Assembly: GCF_905171775.1 (NCBI RefSeq)
Contig: NC_053489.1
Location: forward strand, 153,840,142-153,904,141
DNA length: 64,000 bases
Direction of reading: 5' to 3'
From: Rana temporaria
Taxonomy: Eukaryota; Chordata; Amphibia; Anura; Ranidae
This document shows positions 1-10,181 of this stretch, piece after piece. Under the pieces are notes generated by a model. It did not search any database. It was not told the DNA's origin and was given only the letters and a program-made list of their open reading frames with translations. Numbering within the stretch: the first letter of the stretch is position 1; the number at the start of each line of letters is the position of its first letter. The position numbers and the translations under genes were made by a program.

Positions 1-890
1 ATTAATAAGGACCAAGTTGGGTTCATGCCCTTCCGCCAAGCAGCAGATAATGTACGCAGGGCAACACTACTGATCCAAGCAGCCAAAACACGACAAATAC
101 CCACGTGTCTTTTGTCATTAAAAAAATTTGACACAGTGTCATGGCCCTACTTACATTTCACACTACAACGTTGGGGCTTTGGACCCCACTTCCTCAATTG
201 GGTTTCCTCACTGTATAATACCCCCAAAGCATATGTCAAGTATGCTGGATACAAATCACCTCTGTTTGACATACATAGAGGAACGCGTCAAGATTCTCCT
301 TTACCCCTACTTTTATTCTTATAGAACCCCTTGCTCAGACCATGCGTTCAGATCCCCCAATTAAAGGACTAGACTTATCTGGTCATCAACATACGTTGTG
401 TCTATTTGCTGACAATATCTTAATTTGTATGTCTTGCCCTCATATTTCAGCCCCCAACCTTATAAATAAACTACAACATTTTGCCCACATTTCTGGACTT
501 AAAATTAACCCTCAAAAATCCACAGCTTTAAATATCTCATTACCTCCTCACATCTTACAACAAACACAATCATCTCTACCTTTCTCTTGGTCTACATCTA
601 ATTTGGCCTACTTGATCGGGAAAATGTCATCAAAATGACTATCTTGCCTAAAGTTCTAAATCTGTTTCGTGTGTTACCCATTCCAGTTCCGGCTTACTTT
701 CTTAGGAATCTCCAACGAAAAACCTAAGCGTTTATCTGGGGCTCTCAGAAGTCTTGTCTATCCAAACAAACACTGTACCTTCCCAAACTAAAAGGTGGCT
801 AGGATTTCCTAACTTTGCTACATACTACCATGCAGCTCAAATAGCACTTATTCCTAAAAACCATGCAAACAGCTAGCTTCCTCATTGGGT
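1..890 (+). pseudogene. Decayed Tx1/L1-like LINE ORF2 fragment (reverse transcriptase)
   Basis: This is the remains of a non-LTR retrotransposon reverse transcriptase. Reading starts inside the RT domain: DQVGFMPFRQAADN is followed by a LLSLKKFDTVSW block (motif A, with the usual DAEKAFD aspartate region altered) and GTRQDSPLPLLLF (motif B; normally RQGCPLSPLLF). After a frameshift near 320 it continues with LCLFADNILI, where the catalytic YADD/FADD box has become FADN. Beyond about 640 more frameshifts are needed to follow the downstream region (LPKVLNLFRVLPIPVPAYF, then FIWGSQ). The left end lies outside the window. The sequence stops near 890, where a hAT element begins. The changed catalytic residues and several breaks show it is dead. 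The same domains are far better preserved at 23784-26965, which supports the family call. Confidence 0.85.
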
Positions 891-1849
891 AGCACTTGAA
901 GCAATTAATTGTGAATAGGGATGAGCCAAACACCCCCCCGTTCGGTTCGCACCAGAACCTTCGAACGGACCAAACGTTTGCGCGAACATTTAGAACCCGG
1001 TTGAAGTGTATGGCACTCGAACGTTCGAATTCAAAAGTGCTAATTTTAAAGCCTAATATGCAAGTTATTGTCGTAAAACGGGTTTGAGAACCCGGGACTT
1101 GCCCCAGGAAACATGTATCAATGGAAAAAAAAGTTTTAAAAATGGTAGTTTTTTTCTGGAGCAGTGATTTTAACGATGCTTAAAGTGAAAAAAAATTAAA
1201 AATGTATTTTCAATATCGTACCTGCTGGGTGTCTATAGTATGCCTGTGAAGTGGCACGTGTTTAGAACTGTCCCTGCACAAAATGAGATTACTATAAGAA
1301 AAAAGTAATTTAAAACTGCTTGCGGCTTTAATGTAATGTCTGGTCCCTGCAATATGGATGAAAATCATTGAGAAAAATAGCATGGGTTTCCCCCCCTCCC
1401 CCCAGGTCATTACAAGCACCTTTGGCCCTATATACTTTGAACAGCAGTATACAGGCGGTGCAAACAAGACAGGGACTTTAGGTTTGTTGTTAAGTAGAAT
1501 CTGTTTGTAATTTTGAACTGGTACTTTTTTAAAGTGTAGCTCCAGCCATAAAATCTATTTTTAAGCTTTTCTGAAAACATAGAGAAGGGTTATCACCCCT
1601 GTATCATTTTTTTTGCTGTCTGTGTGCATCTGTTCAGAAGATTTCAATTCACTTTCTGTCCCAATGATTTTTTTTAAATTTGGGTTTTTTAGTGAAACAA
1701 GGATTGGTGATAAAACATCAGTGGACAGGAGACACCTCTTACAGAAGAGAATTTCCCTTCCTAGGGGTAGATTTCCTCTCACTTCGTTTGTAAGCTGGAT
1801 GTTTGAAAGTAGGGGCCTACCGTATATACTCTGCATAAATTTGGGCCCT

Positions 1850-2585
1850 AGGTGTTGGTATTGCCACAACACTGTAAGCCCTCACAGTTAGTCTTGGTGG
1901 GCGCTGGAACACCCTGCTGTGTGAACTATTATATCAAGAATTGTAATTACATGCCATTGTTGAACAGTGGTAGAAAAATTGGGCCTTTGTTGCTGGCGCT
2001 GGTGCCACAACACTGTAAGTCCTCACAGTTACTCTTGGTGGGCACAGGAATGGGCCCTGCTGTGAAATATTAGATCAAGAATTGTAATTACATGCCCCTG
2101 TTGAAAAGGGGCAGAAAAATTGGGCCTTTGTTGGTGGTGGTGCTGGTGCCACAACTCTGTAAGCCCTCACAGTTACTCTTGGTGGGCACAGGAATGGGCC
2201 CTGCTGTGAAATATTAGATCAAGAATTGTAATTACATGCCCCTGTGGAACAGGGGCAGAAAAATTGGGCCTTTGTTGTTGGTGGTGGTGCTGGTGCCACA
2301 ACACTGTAACCCCTCACAGAAACTCTAGTTGGAGCGCAGGAATGAGCCCGCTGCACAGTATTGCATCAAAAATTGTAATTACACGCCCCTGTTAAACAGG
2401 GGTAGAAAAATTGGGCCTTAGGCACTGGTGATGGTGCCACAACACTGCAACCCCTCACAGATACTCTAGTTGGAGCGCAGGAATGAGCCCGCTGCAAAGT
2501 ATTGCATCACAAATTGTAATTACACTCCCCTGTTAAACAGGGGCAGAAAATTGGGCCTTAGGCACTGGTGACGGTGCCCAGAACC
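1850..2585. repeat. Direct repeats of about 137 bp in the 3' region of the hAT element
   Basis: About five imperfect copies lie head to tail. Each has the landmarks CACAACACTGTAA, a CCTCACAG block, GGAATGxGCCC, AATTGTAATTACA and a short inverted pair CCCCTGTT/AACAGGGG before AAATTGGGCCTT. The same unit occurs at 46690-47040 and 52690-53110 in sibling hAT copies, so it belongs to the transposon and is not a local satellite. Confidence 0.75.
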
Positions 2586-2614
2586 AAAAATGTTCTAACA
2601 AGCTATTAGCATGA

Positions 2615-3379
2615 TCATTGAGGAGGAAAAGGATAGTAACTCAGCATAATAGGATAGTCACTCAGCATCAGCATAGGCAGTCTTGAAGGGATCTGACATT
2701 TCAAAAAAAAATATTTAGTTACATCAGCATCAGGTGCTTGGTAGCTGGTGGTGACCCAAGCCTGATTCATTTTTATGAAGGTCAGTCGATCAACCGAGTC
2801 GGTGGAGAGGCGCACCCTGTGATCGGTTTCAAAGCCTCCAGCAGCACTGAATGTGCGTTCTGAAAGAACGCTGGATAGAGGACAAGCCAGTAGCTCAATT
2901 GTGTACTGTGCAAGCTCTGGCCAGTGATCCATCCTCAAGACCCAGTAAGCCAGAGGATTTTCAGTGGGAAAGGTGTCCAAGTCTGATCTTGCCCCTAGGT
3001 ATTCCCGCACCATGTAAAACAGACACTGGCTATGGTTGATGGAACCGGTCATACCTTGGGGCTTCGGACTAAAAAATTGTCTGAACGCATCAGTCAGATG
3101 GCCACCTTCTCCATCGCTCCTTCTGCGACTGACCGAAGCCTCAGCAACACGTTGTCCAGGACCAGGATTTTGTAACCTCCCAGTCTCTGGGAACGTGTTG
3201 CACAGACCTTTCTGCAAGGCCTCCTGAAGATGTTTCATCTTCTGTTCCCTCTGCGCTGGCAAGATAAGGTCCGCAACCTTACTCTTGTAACGTGGATCAA
3301 GGAGGGTTGCCTTTTGTGTTGTCTTGACTGCATGGGGTTCTATCCCCTTCTCTGTTGTCGGTGATTTGGTCATTTTCAC
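2615..3379 (-). pseudogene. hAT transposase C-terminal fragment
   Basis: The 254-residue open frame ends with the hAT dimerisation region. Near its start it has TLLDPRYKSKVADL, the usual approach to that region. Around residues 140-210 it has LAYWVLRMDHWPELAQ, then LLACPLSSVLSERTFSAAG and RVRLSTDSVDRLTFIKMN. The SxxSERxFSAAG block followed by xRxRL is the family signature of hAT (ZBED/Ac-like) transposases, which cut and paste DNA flanked by 8-bp target duplications. The N-terminal BED zinc finger and most of the RNase H-like catalytic core are missing, so this piece cannot be active. The last 40 or so residues (from about YFFLKC) run on into the element's 3' region, which also occurs at 52600-52680 in a copy lacking the gene body. 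The methionine at the start is arbitrary, since the gene is broken there. Confidence 0.85.
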
Positions 3380-3399
3380 TCTGTCTAAAAAATCATCTA

Positions 3400-4210
3400 A
3401 TTGTGTTTTGCTCCTAAATTCCTTTCCACTTTCTGTGTTGTGTTTTGAGTGATTGAGTGAATTTGTGGTTGTGCCTACACCTTGATTTTGGTGCTTTTTT
3501 ACCCATCATCTTTACCACCATGTGGAGATTCTGTTTGATGCAAATCTGTTGTGCGCTTTTTGTTAGCTTGCAGTTCCCCATCCACCTCATGCCATTCCAA
3601 GAAGGGAATCTTTTTTTTTTTTTTTTTACAAAAAGGACGATCTGTATGGGAGGAGACAGAGGAAGAGGAATTAGAGAGTGAGTCGGATAGATAAACACTA
3701 TTTTTATTGTTATCATGATTCTTGTTCGATTGAGTCCTTCTTGGAATTTTTTTATCCTTGTATCCACTTATATGCTCGACCCTCACCAAAAGCATTTTTA
3801 TCTCTCCAATATTTTTTCTCGTTCCTTCTGTAGTATTTCTTTACCATCATTTTCTAGATGTTCTTTTTTTTTCATAGTTATTGTATTCATCATGAGTTTT
3901 CAGTGAAGTAAGTCGAGTATATAGGGAACCGATTTCCTTGTCCAAGTTATTCAGTTGTTGTGAATATTCATTCTGTAATAGCAACATTCATTCAATTTCC
4001 CTCCCCAGCTTTTTTTAAGATCACTGGTGATATGATCAAGTATGGTAAACATGTGGATTCTCAATCCAACAGGGTCAATGTCTTGTATACATATCTTTTC
4101 AACGATTTTATGTGCCAATGCAGAGCGGATTTCTTCTCCAGAATCTTTATAAGACTAGAAAAGAGTGAAGACAGATCTAATTCTACTTGTTCTTTGGCTT
4201 GATAGCTTGT
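3400..4210 (-). pseudogene. Unidentified decayed coding region (possibly retroelement N-terminal region)
   Basis: On the minus strand several overlapping frames give protein-like text broken by frameshifts. From 4200 downwards one reads an amphipathic stretch (LDLSSLFSSLIKILE, then KSALAHKIVEKICIQD). Next comes a probable coiled coil (NNLDKEIGSLYTRLTSLK), then KNAFGEGRAYKWIQ, a serine-rich linker (SDSLSNSSSSVSS), and a lysine-rich region including EVDGELQANKKRTTDLHQ. The layout recalls the N-terminal part of Penelope/Neptune-like or other frog retroelement polyproteins, but I cannot identify it firmly. It joins the hAT fragment at about 3380, so one of the two truncated the other. Confidence 0.35.
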
Positions 4211-4385
4211 GTGGATGTTTTAGACATTCATTCTTCCCACTCCCTTCACTGAAGATCCCCATTTTGAAACCCCAAAATAATGAAGGAGAGAAAAAGAATC
4301 AGCAAATGTTTAGTTTCAGCCCCAGCTGATTATTAACATCAGCGGGGTAGATCCCTAAGACCAATAGGGTCAATAAAAAAACTTT

Positions 4386-5018
4386 GGGCCAGATCCACAC
4401 TTTCAAATTTCCCGCGTCGTATCTTTAGTTTGAATCCTTAAACCAAGATACGACGGCATCTGGGTTTGATCCGGCAGGCGTACGGCTTCGTATGCCTTCG
4501 GATCGTAGATGCAATACTTCGGCGTCCGCTGGGTGGAGTTTGCGTCATTTTCCGCATCGGGTATGCAAATTAGCTATTTCCGACGATCCACGAACGTTGT
4601 CTCTAGTCTGCTTTTTCCGGCGTATAGTTAAAGCTGCTTTTTTTTGTGCCGTATAGTTAGATTTGCCATGTTACTGTAAGTATGGCCGTCGTTCCCGCGT
4701 TGAAATTTGAATTTTTTCTTTTTTTTGCGTAAGTCGTCCGTGAATCGGGATGGACGTAAGTCACGTCTAAGTTTAAAAAATGACGTCCTTGCGACGTCAT
4801 TTTGCGCAATGCACGGCGGGACATTTAGAAACGGAGCATGCACAGTTCATTCGGCGCGGGGACGCGCTTCATTTAAATGAATCACGCCCCCTAATCGCTG
4901 ATTTGAATTCCGCCGCCAGAGATACACTACGCCTCTGTAACTTACGGCGCAAATTCATTGTGGATTTGAAACAAAGCCAAGTAAGTTACGGCAGGGTAGC
5001 GTATCTTAGATTCGACCC
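4386..5018. mobile_element. PIF/Harbinger MITE (GGGCCAGATCCAC end)
   Basis: The left end GGGCCAGATCCACA at 4386 matches the terminal inverted repeat of the autonomous element at 14210-17785. The right end is decayed (AGATTCGACCC in place of GGATCTGGCCC, ending at about 5018). Internal sequence (cGACGTCATTT, CGTTCCCGCGT, GGCCGTCGTTCC) matches the MITE at 23594-28163 in the opposite orientation. No coding capacity is seen. Confidence 0.75.
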
Positions 5019-6692
5019 GCAATCACTAGAGTCAAAGAGGAATAAGTGTATTCTCCACCCTAGATATATTAAACAAAATAATTAATGTGGTTATGGGTGT
5101 AATTGGCATCATCCCTTTTAGATTATCAGAAAACATATACTCATGCTTGGGATTTTTAAGGCCATTCAAACATTATTTTGTATAAAAAATATATTTTATC
5201 AAGTAGCTTAACCACTTCAGCTCTGGAAGGATTTACCCCTTAGTGACCAGGCCATTTTTTGCGATACGGCACTGAGTTATTTTAACTGACAATTGCCCGG
5301 GCGTGCAATGCTATACCAAAATAAAATTGATGTCCTTTTTTCCCCCACAAATAGAGCTTTCTTTTAGTGGTATTTGATCACCTTTGCAGTTTTCATTTTT
5401 TGCGCTATAAACAAAAGAAGAGCAACTATTTTGAAAAAAAAAAACAACATTTTTACTTTCTGCTTTAACCTCTTGACCACTGGGCACTTAAACCCCCTTC
5501 CTAACCAGACCAATTTTCAGCTTTCGGTGCTCTCACAATTTGAATGACAATTACTCAGTCATACAACATTGTACCCATATGAAATTTCTGTCCTTTTTCT
5601 CACACAAATAGAGCTTTCTTTTGGTGGTATTTGATCACCTCTGCGGTTTTATTTTTTGCGCTATAAAAGAAAAAAGACTGAAAATTCTGTAAAAATAAAT
5701 ACATTTTTCTCGTTTCTGTCATATTAGCAGGTTATTTCTCACACACAGCATATGCATACCACAAATTACACCCCAAAACACATTCTGTTATTCCTCCCGA
5801 GTATGGTGATACCACATGTGTGAGACTTTTACACGGCATGGCCACACACAGAGGCCAAACATGCAGGGAGCACCATCAGGCGTTCTGGAGCACCAAGACC
5901 AATTCTGACATTTCTCTCCTACATGTAAAAATGATCATTTATTTGCTAGAAAATTACATAGAAACCCAAAACATTATATATGCTTCTTCAGCAAAGACCC
6001 TAGAGAATACAATGGCGGTCATTACAACTTTTTATCTCGCACGGTATTTTCGCAGCAATTTTTTGAACCTGTGTTTTTAAAAAAAAAACTGTTTTGTGCT
6101 TAAAAAAACACAAAACGGTAAAGTAAGCCCAATGTTTTTGCATAATATGAAAGATGAAGTTATGCCGAGTAATAGATACCAAACATGTCACCCTTCAAAA
6201 TTGCACACGCTCGTGGAATGGCGCCAAACTTTGCTACTTAAAAATCCCCATAGGCGACGCTTTAAATATTTTTACTGGTTATATGTTTTTAGTTACAGAG
6301 GCGGTCTAGGGCCAAAATAATTGCTCTCGCTCTAACGTTCGCAGCGATACCTCACATGTGTAGCTTGAACACCGTTTTCATATGTGGGCGGGACTACGTG
6401 TGCGTTCGCTTCTACGTGCGAGAACACAGGGACAGGGGCGCTTTAAAAATATATATATATATTTTATTGTTCATTTTACTTTATTTATTTTAGTTTGACA
6501 CTTTTTTCCCCCCAATTTTATTTTTATCACTTTTATTCCTATTATAAGGAATGTAAACATCCCTTGTAATAGGAATATAGCATGACAGGTCCTCTTTACA
6601 GTGAGATATGGGGTCAATAAGACCCAACATCTCATCTCTAGGCTGGGAAGCCTGAAATAAAAAAAAATGATCCTGGCTTCGAGCGTAGCTGT

Positions 6693-7144
6693 GAGTGGTG
6701 AGTATTGAAGTATTGCAGAGTATTGCAGAGTATTGGAATATTGCGCAGGGTATTGGAGTATTGCGCAGGGTATTGGAGTATTGCGAAGGGTATTAGAGTA
6801 TTGTGCAGGGTATTGGAGTATTGTGCAGAGTATTGTGAGGGGAATTGCGCAGGGTATTGCAGAGTATTGCGCAGGGTATTGCAGAGTATTGCGTAGGGTA
6901 TTGCAGAGTATTGTGCGGGGTATTGCAGAGTATTGTGCGTGGTATTGCAGAGTATTGTGCAGGGTATTGCAGAGTATTGCGCATGGAAATCTGCAGAGTA
7001 TTGCGCAGGGTATTGCAGAGTATTGTGCGGGGTATTGCAGAGTATTGCGCAGGGAAATGTGCAGAGTATTGCGCAAGGTATTGCAGAGTATTGCGTAGGG
7101 TATTGCAGAGTATTGCGTAGGGTATTGCAGAGTATTGCGTAGCG
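6693..7144. repeat. 22-bp minisatellite (GTATTGCAGAGTATTGCGCAGG), left block
   Basis: About 20 tandem copies of a 22-bp unit are present. It is built of two related halves (GCAGAGTATT and GCGCAGGGTATT) with some irregular spacings. The long open frames on both strands here are products of the period and are not genes. The array is split by the hAT-like element at 7145-8296 and continues at 8297-8425. Confidence 0.9.
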
Positions 7145-7260
7145 CAGCCCTCAAAATTTACACTCGCCTCTCGCATTTTGCGAGTAAATTTTGAGGGCTG
7201 GCGAGTGACTGGCTGGCTGCTTGGGAGCAGGGGGGGGGGGGCGAACGAGGAGAGGAAGAG

Positions 7261-7509
7261 CCGCCGCGGGGAACATTACAGCTTTCAATTCAATAGCTGT
7301 GTGTTCCCCGCAGCGTGCGTCTTATACAGCCACTCCCCTCCGGGAAACTGATAGGCAGATCACCCATCCCAGGATTGGATGGGTTATCTGTCCATCAAAG
7401 TTTCCCGGACAAGAGGGGAGGGGCTGTATAAGACGCGTGCTGCGGGAACACACAGCTATTGAATTGAAAGCTGTAATGTTCCCCGCAGTTTGAACCATTC
7501 GGCGGCGGC
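7261..7509. repeat. Long palindrome (arms about 115 bp)
   Basis: The left arm runs from CCGCCGCGGGGAACATTAC and the right arm ends TGTTCCCCGCAG...GGCGGCGG. Arms share TTCAATTCAATAGCTGTGTG, GTCTTATACAGCC and TCCCCTCC/GGGGAGGGG blocks around a short GATCACCCATCC/GGATGGGTTATC loop. Arm similarity is high. Confidence 0.85.
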
Positions 7510-7562
7510 TCCTCCTCTCCTACCCAGCACAGGTAGGATGCAGGGGAGGGAACTCTGGCTAA

Positions 7563-8068
7563 CATGTATATGGGGGGGGTAGGTGAGAGGGGACTCTGGC
7601 TAACATGTATATGTGGGTGGTGAGGGGGCCTCTGGCTAACATGTATATGTGTGTGGTGAGGGGGACTCTGGATGCAATGTGGGGTGTGAGGGGGACTCTG
7701 GCTGCAATGTGGGTAGTGAGGGGGACTCTGGCTGCAATGTTGGGGGTGAGGGGGACTCTGGCTGCAATGTGGGTGGTGAGGGGGACTCTGGCTGCAATGT
7801 GGGTGGTAAGGGGGACTCTGGCTGCAATGTGGGTGGTGAGGGGGACTCTGGCTGCAGTGTGGGTGGTGAGGGGGACTCTGGCTGCAATGTGGGTGGTGAG
7901 GGGGACTCTGGCTGCAATGTGGGTGGTGAGGGGGACTCTGGCTGCAATGTGGGTGGTGAGGGGGACTCTGGCTGCAATGTGGGTGGTAAGGGGGACTCTG
8001 GCTGCAATGTGGGTGAGGGGGGACTGTGGCTGCAATGTGGGTGAGGGGGGACTCTGGCTGCAATGTGG
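7563..8068. repeat. 30-bp minisatellite (GGGGACTCTGGCTGCAATGT...)
   Basis: About 17 tandem copies of a 30-bp unit (GGGGACTCTGGCTGCAATGT then GGGTGGTGAG) are present. Copies in the left three units diverge (CTAACATGTATATG in place of CTGCAATG). The five overlapping long frames here come from the period being a multiple of three. Confidence 0.95.
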
Positions 8069-8296
8069 GGACATTTTGCTGCATTGGTAGACATGGGCAG
8101 GCTGCCTTTTTGGGCACGGATTAAGTTGTTGTTAATATTTATTACTTAATTCTATATAAAACATTTAAGTGTAATTTCATGAGATTTATGAGGGCGTGTC
8201 TAGGGGCAGGACATGGTAGGGGTTCGGCGGGGCAACTGGTGGCGAGTATGCCTTGAGGCCTGGCTAGTAGCTCAGGACTTGAAATTTTGAGCCCTG

Positions 8297-8425
8297 GCGT
8301 AGGGTATTGCAGAGTATTGCGTAGGGTATTGCAGAGTATTGCGCAGGGTATTGCAGAGTATTGCGCAGGGAAATGTGCAGAGTATTGCTCAGGTAATTGC
8401 AGGGTACTGCAGAGTATTGCACAGG
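8297..8425. repeat. 22-bp minisatellite, right block
   Basis: This continues the 22-bp array of 6693-7144 on the far side of the hAT-like insertion, then passes into palindrome-rich sequence (GGATCTGTGACTGCAG and its inverted partner at 8448-8476). Confidence 0.85.
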
Positions 8426-9019
8426 GATGGATGGCTGGATCTGTGACTGCAGTTGTCACAGATCCAGCCACAGTGCTGCTGCTGTCTCCGCTCCCCCCTC
8501 CTCTCCTACTGTACCGATCGGTACAGAGAGGAGAGGGAGGAACCGGCGTCATCACATGACGCTGGTTTGTTTACAAGTGATCGCTCCGTCATTTGACAGA
8601 GCGATCACATAGTAAACAGCCACTATCAGCGGCAATTTACCGCGATCCGTGATACGCAGGGTCTTCTAGACCCGGCGCTCACGGATGATTCCGGGGGCGC
8701 GCGAGAGGAGGAAAGGGGAGGATTTCCCAGGGACGTCCTCCCAGAGTAACTCGACCGCTCTGTAGACGTATTTTGTCTATAGCGCGGTCGGCAAAAGGTT
8801 AATAAATACCCCCCACAAAAAATATTAAAAAAATGAATTTCTTCAAAAATGTAGGCCAATGTGTATTCTGCTACATATTTTTGGTAAGAAAATCCCAATA
8901 AGCGTATATTGATTGGTTTTCACAAAAGTTATAGCATCTACAAACTACGGGATATATGTATGTACTTTTAATTTTTTATATTGTTTTTACTGGTAATTTA
9001 CCCCCTTAATATTCATACC

Positions 9020-9508
9020 AGACCCAAAGGGTAATTTTTTCAATGACTTTTATCTGTATTGTCGGGACAAGTCATTATAGCCGCGAGTAGTTTTAAATGA
9101 CCCTTTTCCTTTAGAAATTTCATTTTGTGCATGGACTGTTATAAACATGGGAAAAATGCGCCACTTTACATGCATACTATAGACACCCCCCAGGAACAAA
9201 ATTTAAAAGAATATTTCACTTGTATTGTTTCACTGCTCCCGAAAAAATAGCAGTTTAAAAAAAAAATGTTTGCATTGATACATGTCCCCTGGGAAAGGAC
9301 CCAGGTCCCCAAACACTTTTTATGACAATAACTTGCATTTTAACCTTTAAAACTTGCACTTTTGATTTCTCCAATAGACTTTTAAAGGGTGTTGTGCGGC
9401 TTTTGAATTTGCAGTGAACACACCAAATTGTTCACTATTCGGCGAACAGGCGAACACCCGATGTTCGAGTCGAACTTACGTTCGACTCAAACATCGGGCT
9501 CATCCCTA
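9020..9508. mobile_element. Old terminal fragment of the TAGGGATGAGC hAT family (reverse)
   Basis: The fragment ends GGGCTCATCCCTA at 9508. It carries diverged versions of the family's 3' region in reverse orientation (TGATACATGT, CAATAACTTGCAT, ACTATAGACACCC). It also has an inverted pair GATGTTCGAGTCGAAC/GTTCGACTCAAACATC just inside the end. No TSD could be matched. Confidence 0.65.
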
Positions 9509-10181
9509 CTAGGAACAGACAATCTCACTTTTTTACTAGCAGCTGCTATTTCATTTTATTTTTAGTTTAGCGCTCACTTTATTTGTTTTTCAGTATCTCA
9601 AGCACACAACTTTTATTTATTTGTAATTACCATTTTTTTCTAGAAAACAGAGCATACTAATTGACTATTTTTCAGAAATGCCCTTATTGTCACAATACAA
9701 ATGTTGGTCATCTACATATTGTATTATTACAGTTCTCTTAACAGAAGGATGCCAGCCAGACAAAACAGAGGTTGCATTTGAACTTAACTGTATCTAAGCA
9801 CCACAAACCAAAAACTCTATTTACCGGTAATTCATTTTTAATATTGAAAGAAAACTCACTAATCCATCTATGTCTCCATATTTTGAATAACAACCCCTAG
9901 CATTTCTAGCCATAGTCATCTTGAGTAAGTGATTCCTGTAGCAATAACTTTTGGAATCCATCTGCCCTTAGGTCAGGTATGCTATGAGGAGGGTGTGATT
10001 AACTGAGAAATCCCCTCTTCCAGAGGAAAGAACAAAATCACCCATGAAGACTCCTGAAGTGTAAAAAAAAAGGTAAAACAAGTTAATATAACATACCTTA
10101 CCATCTATTTGCTAATACTAGCAGCATAAGGATTAAAAATAGTTGAAACGTTTGTTAACCCAAAAAAAGGATGCTGCTCAT
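9509..10181. other. No feature recognised
   Basis: AT-rich sequence without a supported gene or a repeat that I recognise. Confidence 0.5.

Larger units (their letters stand above)
916..3380 (-). mobile_element. hAT element, 3' half (TAGGGATGAGC end at 916)
   Basis: The element end TAGGGATGAGCC starts at 916 and is shared with copies at 18289, 46199 and (reverse orientation) 54025 and 51259. Inside follow the family's conserved 3' terminal region (Cys-rich-looking frame shadows are not coding), a run of direct repeats of about 137 bp (1850-2580) and then the C-terminus of a hAT transposase on the minus strand. Orientation is fixed by this transposase: the GCCGAACACC end is the 3' end. The 5' half is missing; the transposase similarity stops near 3355-3380, where a different decayed minus-strand sequence begins. 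The 8 bp left of the end (908-915) have no matching copy at the right, as expected for a truncated element. Confidence 0.8.
7145..8296. mobile_element. hAT-like non-autonomous element inserted in the minisatellite
   Basis: Terminal inverted repeats are CAGCCCTCAAAATTT (left, 7145) and CAGGGCTCAAAATTT (read inward from the right, ending 8296). The 8-bp flanks are GCGTAGCG (7137-7144) and GCGTAGGG (8297-8304), a 7/8 match. GCGTAGGG is the normal array sequence, so this is a target duplication with one later change. Inside are a subterminal palindrome (7148-7200), a 250-bp foldback (7261-7509) and a 30-bp minisatellite (7563-8068). No transposase was seen. Confidence 0.7.
5465..8802. mobile_element. 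Nested piggyBac-type TTAA element
   Basis: The insertion is flanked by TTAA at 5465-5468 and TTAA at 8799-8802. The ends are partly inverted: CCTCTTGACCAC on the left and CCTTTTGCCGACC read inward from the right. The flanking outer element aligns across the insertion, which gives an inferred empty site. Internal parts are a left arm resembling the TTAACCACTT family, a 22-bp minisatellite, a hAT-like insertion and several short perfect palindromes near the right end (8444-8475, 8505-8540, 8577-8610). No transposase is present, so it is non-autonomous. Confidence 0.7.
5208..9000. mobile_element. TTAACCACTT-family TTAA element (outer element of nested stack)
   Basis: The element starts at the TTAA at 5208-5211 with CCACTTCAGC. 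It contains the family's conserved AT-rich internal sequence (GTGGTATTTGATCACC at about 5370). It is interrupted at 5465 by another TTAA element and resumes at 8803 with sequence aligning without a gap to the uninterrupted copies at 10420-10560 and 54480-54610 (ATAAGCGTATATTGATTGG and so on). It then fades into an old hAT end at about 9000, so its right terminus is lost. Confidence 0.75.

Noticed and set aside
4628..5085. Open frames within the 4386-5018 region
   Set aside because: They lie in a non-coding MITE whose relative at 27650-28163 does not preserve them.
6471..7176. Long open frames on both strands (up to 227 codons)
   Set aside because: They read the 22-bp minisatellite (monotonous NTLQYPAQYSAIP or EYCAGYCRVL text) and carry no real protein signal.
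7395..8117. Overlapping frames of 130-240 codons rich in Pro/His/Gln or Gly/Val
   Set aside because: The 30-bp repeat has a period divisible by three, so any stop-free unit gives a long frame on both strands.
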